This document shows positions 13,201-23,492 of a DNA stretch of 64,000 bases, in pieces. The translations under genes and the position numbers were made by a program. How positions within the stretch are numbered: position 1 is the first letter of the stretch; each line of letters begins with the position of its first letter. The notes under the pieces were generated by a model. The model had not been told where the DNA came from and did no database searches. It was given only the letters and a program-made list of their open reading frames with translations. The stretch comes from Rhizopus sp. PT2906 (lineage: Eukaryota; Mucoromycota; Mucoromycetes; Mucorales; Rhizopodaceae), in contig JAMYHX010000073.1 of assembly GCA_025529335.1 (NCBI GenBank), forward strand, positions 54,231-118,230, given 5' to 3'.

Positions 13201-15028
13201 CCTTGTCGATCCTCTTTTGGCTGCGAAGAAGTCTAATGTACAAGCTGGTAGTGCCTCTGCTGTTACAAATAAGCAAGCTGCTTCAACAGTCGCTCAGTGT
13301 GTTGCTGTACTGGCCGCAAATACAAGTGAGAGTAACCGTAATGAAACGATTACGAACTTCCAATCGTATATTCTTGTATGTATGAAATGATAAGGAAATG
13401 ATAGAAAAAGTACTCATTATTTTATATAGGACCCTTCAGCAAATGAGTCTGTCAAGTATCTCAGCTTGTTAACCTTGGGTGAACTTGGACGCAGAATGTA
13501 AGTAAACGGATTACAGTCTTTTTACTTTGTGGTATTCATAGTAAATGTTTAGAAACTTGAGCGAATTTAATAATATCGACCAGCAAGTAATTGATTTGTT
13601 TGGCGCACAATCAGAAGAAGTCAAGTTTGCTGCTGCATTTGCCTTGGGAAACATCTGTGTTGGCAATATTCCCAAGTATTTGCCAATGATTGTTAGCCAA
13701 ATCAAGAATCAACCAAAGAAACGCTACTTGTTGCTTCATGCATTAAAGGAGGTGAGTGTTAAATTCTCAATCGATCTTCCAATTCTCTAAAAGAGATCAT
13801 TTTAGATTATTGCACGATACAGCGAGACTAGTATCTCCTTGAAAGACGACACTGATCAAATCTGGGCTCTCTTGCTTGAAAACAGTCAAGCTGAGCAAGA
13901 GGAAGGTACACGTACTGTTGTTGCTGAGTGTCTTGGTAAACTCGCTTTATCTGAGCCCTCCAAGTTTTTGCCCCAGTTAGAAGTAAGTCATACTATATCA
14001 AATGAACCAAACTAATAGAGACATAAAGGAAAACATGTCTTCATCCTCTGTTCAACTTAGAGCAGCTGTCACTATTGCTGTCAAGTATGCTGTTGTTGAT
14101 CCCTCTATAGAATACACCCAGTATTTGAAACCCATCATTTCAAAGTTTTTGCAGTTATTGGAGGATACAGATCTTGTAAGAATCCTGTATGATTGAAATC
14201 TTCAACTCATTTTCTTTTATCTGTAGAACGTTCGTCGCTTAACGCTACTTACTATAAACTCTGCTGCTCTTCGCAAGCCTTACTTGATCAGGGATGTGCT
14301 TCCTAACCTTATCCCACTATTGTTTCAAGAAACTGTTGTGAGGGAGGAGCTTATTCATACAGTAGAGATGGGCCCATTCAAGCACAAGGTGGATGATGGC
14401 TTAGAAATCAGAAAGGTTGGACAAAGATAAATAGTTATAATGGTGTAGCTCTAATCCTTTTTTTTTTATTTAGGCTGCTTATGAATGTCTGTATACGCTG
14501 CTAAGCAACAGTTTGGATAAAATTGATACTCACAGTTTCCTTGAGCGTGTTACTGCTGGTTTAACTGATCAACACGATGTCAGAATGTTGGCATATTTGA
14601 TGCTTATTCGATTAAGCAAAGTTGCGCCAACTACTGTTATCCAAAGTAAGTCTTTATGATCATATAAAACAAGAGGTTTATAATACTTTGCTTAGAATTG
14701 GATGACCTTGTCGACCCACTGAAGGTAACTCTTGATTTCAAGATGAGAAGCAACGCTGTGAAACAAGAAGTTGAAAAGAACCAAGAGTTGATACGCGCAG
14801 ACCTTCGTTGCATTTATGCATTGTCTCCCCTTTGTGACGGAAGTAAGATGCTCACTTTCAACACTGTTAATACTCTGTTCTAACTTAACTCCCCTAGGTG
14901 TTTCTCCTCGGTTCTATCAGTTTATTAATGAAGTAAAGACTGGGCCTCTTGCAACTGAATTCAGATCAATTGCAGATGAAGCCGAGAGTCGAGAATACCG
15001 AGTAAGCGATTATATGGACCTTTCATAA
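10226..15028 (+). CDS. CAND1: CAND1 (TIP120), cullin-associated SCF exchange factor
   Basis: CAND1 is a HEAT-repeat protein that binds un-neddylated cullin-RBX1 and swaps F-box receptor modules in SCF ligases. Ordered matches along the gene include NLLEK, DRDFRYMALNDLMNELQKDS, NSEVQNLAVK, DDELREICLQTLESFVYRCP, an acidic insert with YSDDDDDMSWKVRRSSSKLL, RFKEREDTVRIDVLQTF, NIKIEALSFLGVF, KYYKITSEAFLVCMEF, SPLLQGSSLNSLL, SEEVKFAAAFALGNICVGNIPKYLP, KKRYLLLHALKE, EMGPFKHKVDDGLEIRKA and MRSNAVKQEVEKNQEL. There are about a dozen short introns; the product is about 1,200 residues, full length for the family. The start at 10226 gives MSITGTNAYNVTNLLEK. The 3' end is ambiguous: a good donor (GTAAGC at 15002) and acceptor (TTTTCAG to 15073) could skip the stop at 15026-15028 and move it to 15158-15160. 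It converges on the arrestin gene. Confidence 0.93.
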
Positions 15029-15176
15029 GATGAATAAAAAAGATGTGGGAGAATTGATCATGTATATTTTCAGATGAAAGCAAAAGGATTAAAATGGTTT
15101 TATTATAAATGTAAAAAAGAGTTTGATGAGAATGAATATGCTTCGAGATATGCAATGTAGATGAATATGAATGTTT

Positions 15177-16565
15177 TTACTTTTCTAGTTGTTTGTAGGG
15201 TGGAGGTGGAGGCAGTAAGATTAAGGATTCTTGACTCACATTTCTACTATTTGGATAAGATGATTCACAGCTGGAAGTACCGCTGTTATGAAGAATGACG
15301 TCCCACTCCTTTCCGGTAAAGGTCGTGCTCTTCTTTTTGTACTCGACATAACAGGGACAAATGAAAAATCCTGCTCTCTTCTTGAGCAAGTCTTCTTCAT
15401 CCTCATGTTCCGACACAGGTGTATCCGTTAAAGCCTCTTGGTATGTGGGCAAAGTGACAAAGTCTTCCTTGAGACGGCAATCGAGGATGGTGATGGGTGT
15501 TTCAAGATGAATATGTGTTCTTTCAAGTTCGGGAGACTTGGATGATGACGATGACGAACTAGCTGTAGAAGGTACAGAAAGTTCTAAATCGATCTTTAAA
15601 TGGTGAAGGAAATTCATTTCTTTAAAATAAGTGGTGTGATTCAGGGTCAAACAGTTGGGGAGTGTGAATATGAATTTGTATTGGAATGGCGTTGAGCCCA
15701 GGGGTATGTGAGCATTTTTGCCGCTGAGTGCTCTTCGGATCTGCTGGGTTGGTATATCCAAGGATGGGGTCATGGTTTGTTGTAGTTGTTCAGAATCTGT
15801 CATGTCTGTGACTGAAACGAGCTGGAGCTTGAAGTCATGTAGTTCGGCCTTTCTTGCGCCATACTCTGGGACTTGATAGACTCTTCTTTCGGTCAGGACA
15901 ATATCTATTGATTCCAGTTGAACATGCTTCATTTGTGTCAATAAGACAATAGAGATCGGGAATTGTGTACCAGAGGAGACGATAGATTTTTCAATATAGA
16001 ATGTAGCATCACAAGCCTCTGTTCGACGTTCTGCAACAATGGATGTTGTTGGTAAAGCATGTGATGTAAGGGCATCATTAGAGGGTGCTAGTGTTCGTAA
16101 GAGAAGAATATTTCTGCGGCATCTCAAGTTGGGTGTACCAAATCCAGGTCGCTCCACTGTTGCACAGATGTAGTAATAGACTTGGGCCATTTCGTCTTCA
16201 ATTGTTTCGACTATACTATTGGGTATCAAGAATTCAAATGGCCATCGATTTAACCCAGCAGGGAGAGTCTGTTGATCCTCAGCCGGCCTGCTGTCAAGAA
16301 TGATATTTTGTTCTAATATTGTCTTTTCATGATATACTTTATTTCCTCTAGGACCTAATCCCTCTGGCCAGAGTATATTTGATTTGCCAACGAGTTTAAT
16401 TGTGACATGAGTTATGGTCATTGGCTTTGACAATAACAATTCGACTTCTCCCCTCAAAACATGTGTTGTAGGTTCAGTAGGTGGGCCTCTTAGCAAGACA
16501 ACAGGTTCTGCTAGTACAATTGAAAGTTGTTTGCTACCACTAAGAAATGGTACAGCTATTGGCAT
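15177..16565 (-). CDS. Alpha-arrestin (ART-type ubiquitin-ligase adaptor)
   Basis: A 462-residue single-exon protein. The N-terminal arrestin fold is visible from about residue 15 (LSIVLAEPVVLLRG, a beta-rich segment, VTIKLVGKSNILWPEG) through GLNRWPFEFLIPNSIVET (about residue 105) and YYYICATVERPG. An arrestin-C-like half follows with TERRVYQVPEYG and ALSGKNAHIPLGSTPFQYKFIFTLP. The tail carries LPTY near residue 375 and PPPPY about ten residues from the end, which fits a PPxY motif that binds WW domains of Rsp5/NEDD4 ligases. By family knowledge such proteins recruit Rsp5 to plasma-membrane transporters for endocytosis; the cargo cannot be told. A serine-rich stretch (about residue 340) may be phosphoregulated. 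It converges with CAND1 with a short gap. Confidence 0.85.
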   Translation of the reverse strand: MPIAVPFLSGSKQLSIVLAEPVVLLRGPPTEPTTHVLRGEVELLLSKPMTITHVTIKLVGKSNILWPEGLGPRGNKVYHEKTILEQNIILDSRPAEDQQTLPAGLNRWPFEFLIPNSIVETIEDEMAQVYYYICATVERPGFGTPNLRCRRNILLLRTLAPSNDALTSHALPTTSIVAERRTEACDATFYIEKSIVSSGTQFPISIVLLTQMKHVQLESIDIVLTERRVYQVPEYGARKAELHDFKLQLVSVTDMTDSEQLQQTMTPSLDIPTQQIRRALSGKNAHIPLGSTPFQYKFIFTLPNCLTLNHTTYFKEMNFLHHLKIDLELSVPSTASSSSSSSKSPELERTHIHLETPITILDCRLKEDFVTLPTYQEALTDTPVSEHEDEEDLLKKRAGFFICPCYVEYKKKSTTFTGKEWDVILHNSGTSSCESSYPNSRNVSQESLILLPPPPPYKQLEK

Positions 16566-17642
16566 TGTATAAAATAAGCAATTTTAAGAATAAAGAAAGG
16601 AAGAAAAAAAATTTATTTCAGGGTTCAATATAAGTTGACATGTTTTTAATTGTGAATCCGAAAATCGGAACAAGCTGTTATTATTTACTTTCCCAGTTTC
16701 TAAACCAGATTTAATAAAAAAAAAAAGAGTCAATTAAATAGAATATGGTGAGCATGCCTATTTTGTGTGTATTGCATAAATTCAATCCTGATGTAAGCAT
16801 ACTTGTGCAAGGACCTGCTACACAAAATCAGGCCTAGACTCACTTCTCCATTGGATGATGTTTTGTTGAAAATTTATTGGATGATGTGGATAACTGTAAT
16901 CAAAGTGGAGTGTAGAGATCTTTCTTGTCCCAGAAGGTCCCTTTTTTATTATTAAAGTGCTCTAATTAACAATAAATGGAAGCATACGAAAAAGATGTTC
17001 ACTAATAATAGAATAGACCGACGTTCCAAACTATCCCGAGATTTCCAAGAGACAAAGCAGTGGTATGGCCGCTAGTTTTGCACGTGGAGAGCAATGATGT
17101 ATTGATGATTGTCCAGCATTTGGGATGTAGCAACTGTATTCATATATAAAATAGTTCTCTCTCCCTCTCTCTCTCGATTTTATCATGGGGCCTATCTATT
17201 TTACAATGTAATAAAAGAGAGAGAGAGAGAGAGGCTATGAATCCTTTATAAGTGAGTTATTTTTGCGGAGCTATGTCAACTTGATGAATAGGAAGGTAGA
17301 TCTACAATGGTCTTATATTAAGCGACATTACTTGATGTTCTTTGTGTACTTTTATCCGTTCTAAGCCGCTTAACTAGTTACTTTAGTTGTCTATGATCTC
17401 ACTTTTTAACTTTCTATTGCGGAGATTTGTACGACCTCAAAATGAAAAATGTGTAGTGTTTCCAAAAAATTTTTACCCTTTCTATCATTGGTGTAGAGCC
17501 AATGTTTAATAACAGAACAGTTCTTGTTTATGTTTACAGAGAAAGCAAGAGACATATTTTAGAAAATCATGAATAGTTGCAATTTTTTATTGGTTTTACG
17601 GAATTACTCGGCGACACATTTAATATATCCAAGGGATAAATT
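16566..17642. other. Intergenic with CT/GA inverted repeat
   Basis: No coding sequence is recognisable. It holds the presumed arrestin promoter on the left and the 3' flank of the F-box gene on the right. The only structure seen is a simple-sequence inverted repeat (17157-17233). Confidence 0.5.
17157..17233. repeat. Hairpin-capable CT...GA microsatellite pair
   Basis: A CT-rich run followed by GATTTTAT (17157-17182) is mirrored about 30 bases later by ATAAAA followed by a GA run (17211-17233), so the arms can pair over about 20 bases including the TTTTAT/ATAAAA part. Confidence 0.75.
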
Positions 17643-19468
17643 TTACCTTCGCCTAACCGTGCGTCTGCATTCGACCACGTTTCTTCCTAGCTGCTCCTTC
17701 GCCCATTGTACAGCATCCAATTGTATATGGATGCAATCATTCATTATTAGTTTTTCCAATGAGCCTTTTTGACTGTCTATTAGCTTTTTGATTCCGGCTC
17801 CCGTAATAGCCATACTTTGTGAAATATCTAATCTTTTAAGCTTGTTGACATGGCGAAAACTAGCCAAGACTGTATCACTCAGTCCTTGACAGTGAGTAAG
17901 CTTCAAATCCTCCAAATTTGAGCAGGCATTTATGATAGATATAAGATCATCTTCATCAATATCAAAAACAGAAGTCAAATGTAGCGTGCGTAACTGACCA
18001 AGACCACCAGGTAATGAAGCCACACGAGAAAGTACAGGGCCGACACCAGTGACATTGGAAAAAATTACAGTTTCGACAGCTTTGGCTGAGATGAATGGTA
18101 TAATGTGTCTTGCGGGTGTAAGGGCTAATGAGCTCACACTAAAATGTCGCACCTGCACACCACTTGCATTCTCAGACAGAGGTGTTCGGGTAATATGGTG
18201 ACGAAAGCCCATCGAAAGCGATTCCAGTTGTGGACAGTGGGTGGCTAAAAGATAGTGTAATTTTTCAAAGTCGACAGTAGCATCTGCAAATTCGAATATG
18301 CGTAGTTTTGGAAAATAACAGAATAACTTCTCCTCTATTGTCATAAACATACCAGCGTTTGTCTGCAATTCCACTCGAAAATCTTCCACTTGTGTTTGAT
18401 AAGGCTCTAGCTTCATAAACTCTGTTTCAAGAAATAATTTATTGTCCATCATGGAGGCGATTCCTTTGATAGAAATACGCTTTAGTTTGGTACACATCTT
18501 TAGTACATCCTTAAATATATCGTAAAAACTAATGCCTAAGCTTCCGTCCAAGTTCAAATAGACAAGATGCTTTCCCATGAGCCGAAGCGTACGTAAAAAC
18601 AATGTGTGAGGTAGAATGCAATGCTTAAATTCTAGTACAAAAGTCAATGGCTGCTGCCTACTCTTCCTTCTTTTTTTTTTTTACCTAATGTCTCTATGTA
18701 TTGACAGTCTTCAGAAATTATCAAGTTCAGCACCTTTTCCATCATGTTTTGCTCCATATCCGATAACGCTAATCGTCTTATATGTCGTCCTTTTGCATAA
18801 GACATGTATCTCTTAATCGTGTGCTGGTTGACTCTTCGGTTTCCAAAGTCAAGATCTCGCCACATACCATTCCAGTCTAGAGCAAACTGTCGCCAACACT
18901 TAGATACTGCCATACATTGTACGCGTCTGTCAAACGAAAGATATGAAAATATCATGGCCTTGACATCGTATGGAAGAATAGCCATAAAGTCAAGACCCTT
19001 GGGAGGTGACAGAGCCCTTTCTGCACTTGTCTTCATGGTCATGATCACGCTATATCGTTTATCGTCCGGCTTGACTCTTTCCAAGGCGGTGGTGTATGTT
19101 TTGATGGCAGCTTTATATTTCTTTTGTAAAGAAAGCAACTTGCCTGCACGCAAGTAACCTCGAGCATCAGTAGGTGCAACATGGATCGTCTTTTTGGCAT
19201 CAGCTAATGCTGAAGGATAATCTCCCAACTTTTCATAACATGCAGATCGACAGTCAAGGATAGTTGCATGATCTGGTTCAAGTGTCAATGCGCGAGTAAA
19301 AAGAGCCGCAGCTTCATCAAATTTCGATTGTTTAAATGCGTCTTGTGCATCCATAAACACTTTGCGCCACAACTCAGTAGATGAAGAATAGGGATTGTAT
19401 GTCGTACTTGTCTTTTGTTTCTTTTCTGATGACTCTCCTTGAGTGGATGATTGCTTTCTTTTGAACAT
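17643..19468 (-). CDS. TPR/F-box/LRR protein of the Dia2/Pof3 type
   Basis: Two exons (19468-18685 and 18631-17643, 53-nt intron) give 590 residues with consistent phase. Order of parts: a lysine-rich N-terminus, three TPR-like helical pairs (about residues 32-140; FKQSKFDEAAALFTRALTLEP, YEKLGDYPSALADAKK, KYKAAIKTYTTALE), an F-box (about 155-200; FMAILPYDVKAMIFSYLSF ... VSKCWRQFALD) and leucine-rich repeats (LGQLRTLHLTSVFDIDEDDL, CSNLEDLKLTHCQGLSDTVL, LKRLDISQSMAITGAGIKKL). This order is that of budding-yeast Dia2 and fission-yeast Pof3. In yeast Dia2 forms an SCF ligase that ubiquitylates Mcm7 to unload the CMG helicase at replication end. Orthology is inferred from architecture only. It is divergent from SKN7. 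Confidence 0.82.
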
Positions 19469-21046
19469 TGTTGAGATTGAAGAACAAAGACAGGAACCTG
19501 AATTAATTATTTTAGTACAAGTATATATTAGGTAACATCAACACATATATATACTCTTACAGCATATAGTAGATACAGCCTCTTGTAATGATCTTGTGCT
19601 TGTCTACGAGCTGAACCATCACTTTTCTTGAGATCCTGAGAATTACTAACATAATGATATGTTGTAAAACGTGACGCCTTCTTCTCTGTCGGCTGTTTGA
19701 CCATAACCGATAATGATACCCACCGGAAATGAGCATATCAACCTCGAATTGTATTATTATTGCTCAATGCATAAAGAAACGGAAGCCAGGTGTAATACCA
19801 TCTGGACAAAAGAGGTTAAGTCGGTCATGACGTGATCTACAATCTGGTGAAAGCTGTTCTTGGTAGACGATCTACAGATAACTGGCAGATTGGTTCTCGG
19901 AAAATGTATGAATTGATTGAAAAGACTGGACCAGCAACCTTAAGTATACTTGATGTAATCGGCATAATCAATTGCTCATATTTGATTCAAATATATGCCT
20001 TTATAACCAGGCAGATATCAGTAGGAAAGTCTTTCATTAACTAAATAGTAACCGTGTTTTTTTTTAAGGAGTTTTCCCCAAAAAAATAACCCCCAATGAC
20101 AACCGCGGGACTTGTAAAAGGAAAAAAAAGCGATGTAAAACAAGGCAAGTCTGAGGCTGCAAAAAAAAAATCATTTAGTCATCAGTAAAGCTGAACAAAG
20201 TTCATCAAACATAAACGTGAATGAAATTCCAAATGCGGGATAGAAACTACTTATCCCGCGGTTAATAGGAGCATAGCTGAAGGTATCAAAGATATACTTC
20301 ATCTATAGCCATTATGCGCAATAAGATCAATGCTATTAAACAGTGTCACAGTAACCATGGCATCCGTAAATCTTTAAAAAGTTGGGTGACAACCGGAAAT
20401 ACGTTATAGAAAGTGGGCATGACAACAATAGAAAAAGATGTCGCACGAGTTTATTTTTGTATAATTATCAATAGAGAATAAGGCTGATCTTTTTAAGTTT
20501 TTACTTACAAAAGCAAATACCATGCGTTTTATTCAAAGAGCATTTTTGGTTTACAGACACACTCTGGCTTGACGCTTGGTGCGCGGAACCTTAATTCAAT
20601 TTGTTTTATCCACTGCTTTTCTTTGTTTCTCTTTATTCAGGGATCGTATGATTCTAAGTATAGAACATTTGCATAAATAACATAGTTATGCCCTTCATGA
20701 TTGACAGAGTTTCAGACAAAGTTTCTTTATATATTAAAGTTTGTATCTATTTTAAGAAACAACTGAGATAAAACAATAACCGGAAAGGCAGAAGTAAGGT
20801 AACACTAACATAAAGAAGACCCAAAAATAAAATGGTGAATATCATTTTTATTGTTAAAGAGCTAAAAAAAAAATTAAAAAGAGACCTCTCCTTCTTTCCC
20901 CTTTTTTGTTTAAGCATGAAAATAAGATTGGGCCCTTTTTTTCAACAACCGCATGCGCTGACCCTTTAAAGCATCATTAAATTTTTTCTTTTTTCTTTTT
21001 TCTTTTTTTCTTTAACCGTCTTGCCTGATTGTTGTTTGATGAAATA
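19469..21046. other. Divergent intergenic region between F-box gene and SKN7
   Basis: About 1.6 kb between two divergent genes, so it should hold both promoters. A 70-codon frame at 19832-20044 has no recognisable family or good splice context and was not called. T/C-rich tracts at about 20985-21015 lie just before the SKN7 start. Confidence 0.5.
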
Positions 21047-23245
21047 ATGTCAAGTTCAAATCACTCAGGCAGTATACCAGAATTTGTAAAGAAGCTGTTC
21101 AAGTAAATAATCTCCCCTTTTTATATATAAATAAAAAAGTTTTAATAACTTTATATTACAACTTAGCATGTTGGAAGAAAATGCGTACCCTCAAATATTT
21201 TCGTGGGGAAAAGAAGGAGATACCTTTGTAGTCAAGGATCCCAACGAATTCGCAAGACATATTCTACCAAGACACTTTAAACATTCTAATTTTGCAAGTT
21301 TTGTTCGTCAATTGAACAAGTACGACTTTCATAAATTACGTTTACCTGAAGACGGACACCGCATTTATGGAGATCAGGTAATAATTGAAAATAATATTAA
21401 AAGGACAAAGTAACTCACACACACAGTTCATATCAGGCCTGGGAATTTAAGCATCCTAGTTTCAGATATAACAGACGAGACTTGCTAGAAGAAATAAAGG
21501 TAAGCAAGTGTCTATAAATATATACTGTTCATATCTAACTAGGTTGAACAAATAGAGAAAACCTACAGGCAAAACACTTCAGAACATCTCTTCTGCTATC
21601 AACACAACGGCAACAGCGTCTAGTAGCTCTACTCTTGCAACAACTGGACCGTCGGGCAGTAAGCCACCAAAGGCAGAAGAGAATTTAATGTCGCTTGCGG
21701 CTAGTCTTCAAAAGGAAATAAACAACCTGAAAGAAACGCAAAAGGATATGACGGATAAGCTGAAGGGCTTTGACAAAAAGTACAGTGCAATCTTGCAAAG
21801 TATTGAAGGGTTTAAGAAGAATATGGAAGAGCAAGATTCTTTAATGCGTAATATCATGGATTATGTTTCAAAGCAAAGTAAGTAACAAAGAACTAAAAGA
21901 AAGAGAATCTAACCTCTTTTGTGATAGAACCAACAATGATGGAGCAAGGTTTATCAAACATTATTTACCAGTACAATGATATAACAAATGCAAGCGAAGC
22001 ACAGCTTAATAGAATTAGCATGGCAATTGCTTCATCTACAAATACAACAGCATTAAACAATAACAATAATGAACCTACCATGCAAAACATACTTCCGGTG
22101 CATTCCACATCGACAACTTCATCTTCATCCTCATCCCCATCTACAACCTGTCTACCATCTACCTTGTCGCATGTACCTTCGACTTCATCTCCTCCACTAA
22201 CAGGCAATATTGCTCCGGGGGATATCCCTTTAATGAATCCTATCAGTTCATCAATGCTTGGACCAGGCTTGACCGCACCAGAAACACCAGTGGTTCCTGA
22301 TCCACTTTCGACAACAACCATGCCAACAACAGCAGCTGATTTTATGCCAGTAGGATCATCTCAGCCACAACCCATGAATTCACTTTCTGTAAAGAATTCC
22401 TTGACAGCGCCATCGCGCAAAAGAAGGAGAATACAATCGGGATGGTCAGTACCACCAAGAGTCTTATTAGTTGATGATGATTCCATATTCCGTAGATTGT
22501 CTACTAAACTACTTCAAATGGCAGGCTGTACAATTGATGTAGCTGTAGATGGAGAAGAGGCTGTAAGGAAACTAAGCACAGGAAAATATGATCTTGTTCT
22601 TATGGTTAGTTCAAATGTTTGTTTATGTAACAATTGTCTCATGGTTTGAATTAGGATATCATGATGCCCAAACTAGATGGAATGTCTGCTACCAGAAACA
22701 TTCGACAATATGATCCATTAACACCCATTATTTCCATGACATCTAACACGACCGATCAAGATATTCAACAGTACATCATGAGCGGTATGACGGATGTTTT
22801 ACCGAAACCCTTGAACCAAGGTACCTTGGGAAATTTATTGGAAAGATATTGTGCACACTTGGTAATACAAAGACACCAACAGCAGCAAATTCATTTGTTG
22901 CAACAAAACTATAGCTTGAATGGTAGCTTAATTGAGTTAAATATGACTCCTCAGTTGACACTGCTTGAAGAAGATGAAGACGATGTGAAAGGGAAGGGTA
23001 AAGAACCTGTGGATGTAAATAGAAACAATATTGAGTACTTGGCACCCTTCACAAACAATAACAATAGCAATAGCAACAATAGTTGTAGTAGCAGTAACAG
23101 TAGTAACAGCACAAACAGTAATCAACTCATGTATACACCACAGCCTATACCTATTATACCCTCGTCACAGTCATTGCCATACATGTCAACCCAACCCATA
23201 TCAAATCAAACTTGGTTTTTATACCAAAAACATGGCAGCAGTTAA
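21047..23245 (+). CDS. SKN7: Skn7/Prr1-type transcription factor: HSF domain plus response-regulator receiver
   Basis: Skn7 is the terminal response regulator of fungal osmotic/oxidative-stress phosphorelays. Exon 1 (21047) gives MSSSNHSGSIPEFVKKLFK and joins MLEENAYPQIFSWGKEGDTF and RHFKHSNFASFVRQLNKYDFHK, an HSF-type DNA-binding domain. A coiled coil follows (21688-21885; LQKEINNLKETQKDMTDKLKG). After a Ser/Thr-rich linker a basic patch (RKRRRI) precedes the receiver: VLLVDDDSIFRRL (acidic pocket), LVLMDIMMPKLDGM (phospho-acceptor Asp), SMTSN and LPKPL (conserved Lys). An intron (about 22603-22654) falls between the Met and the acceptor Asp. The C-terminus is Asn/Ser-rich. All receiver residues are present, so it should be phosphorylatable by a Ypd1-like carrier. 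Confidence 0.93.
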
Positions 23246-23492
23246 TATATTTGTAATTTCTATCTTTTTTTTTTCTTTTCTTTGCTTACCCTTTACTCTT
23301 CTTCTTTTTATAATAAAAGTCAACACTGTAAATAGTTTTATCGCTTTCAATCACGGATCCGCCTTATTATTTTTTTTTTTTAAAAAAAAGGTGACGTTTA
23401 AAATCGCGTCACTACGCGAACTTCAAAAAAAGTATTTTTGGGTAAATTTTTTTTGTTCCTTTTTTTCACTATTCAACAGGAAGAAATACAAC

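Noticed and set aside
10226..15028. Importin-beta/Kap123 reading of the HEAT-repeat gene
   Set aside because: The order of segments and the acidic SDDDDDMSWKVRR insert match CAND1 closely and not Kap123.
19832..20044. 70-codon frame upstream of SKN7
   Set aside because: No family match and no good splice context; the neighbouring frames do not combine convincingly.
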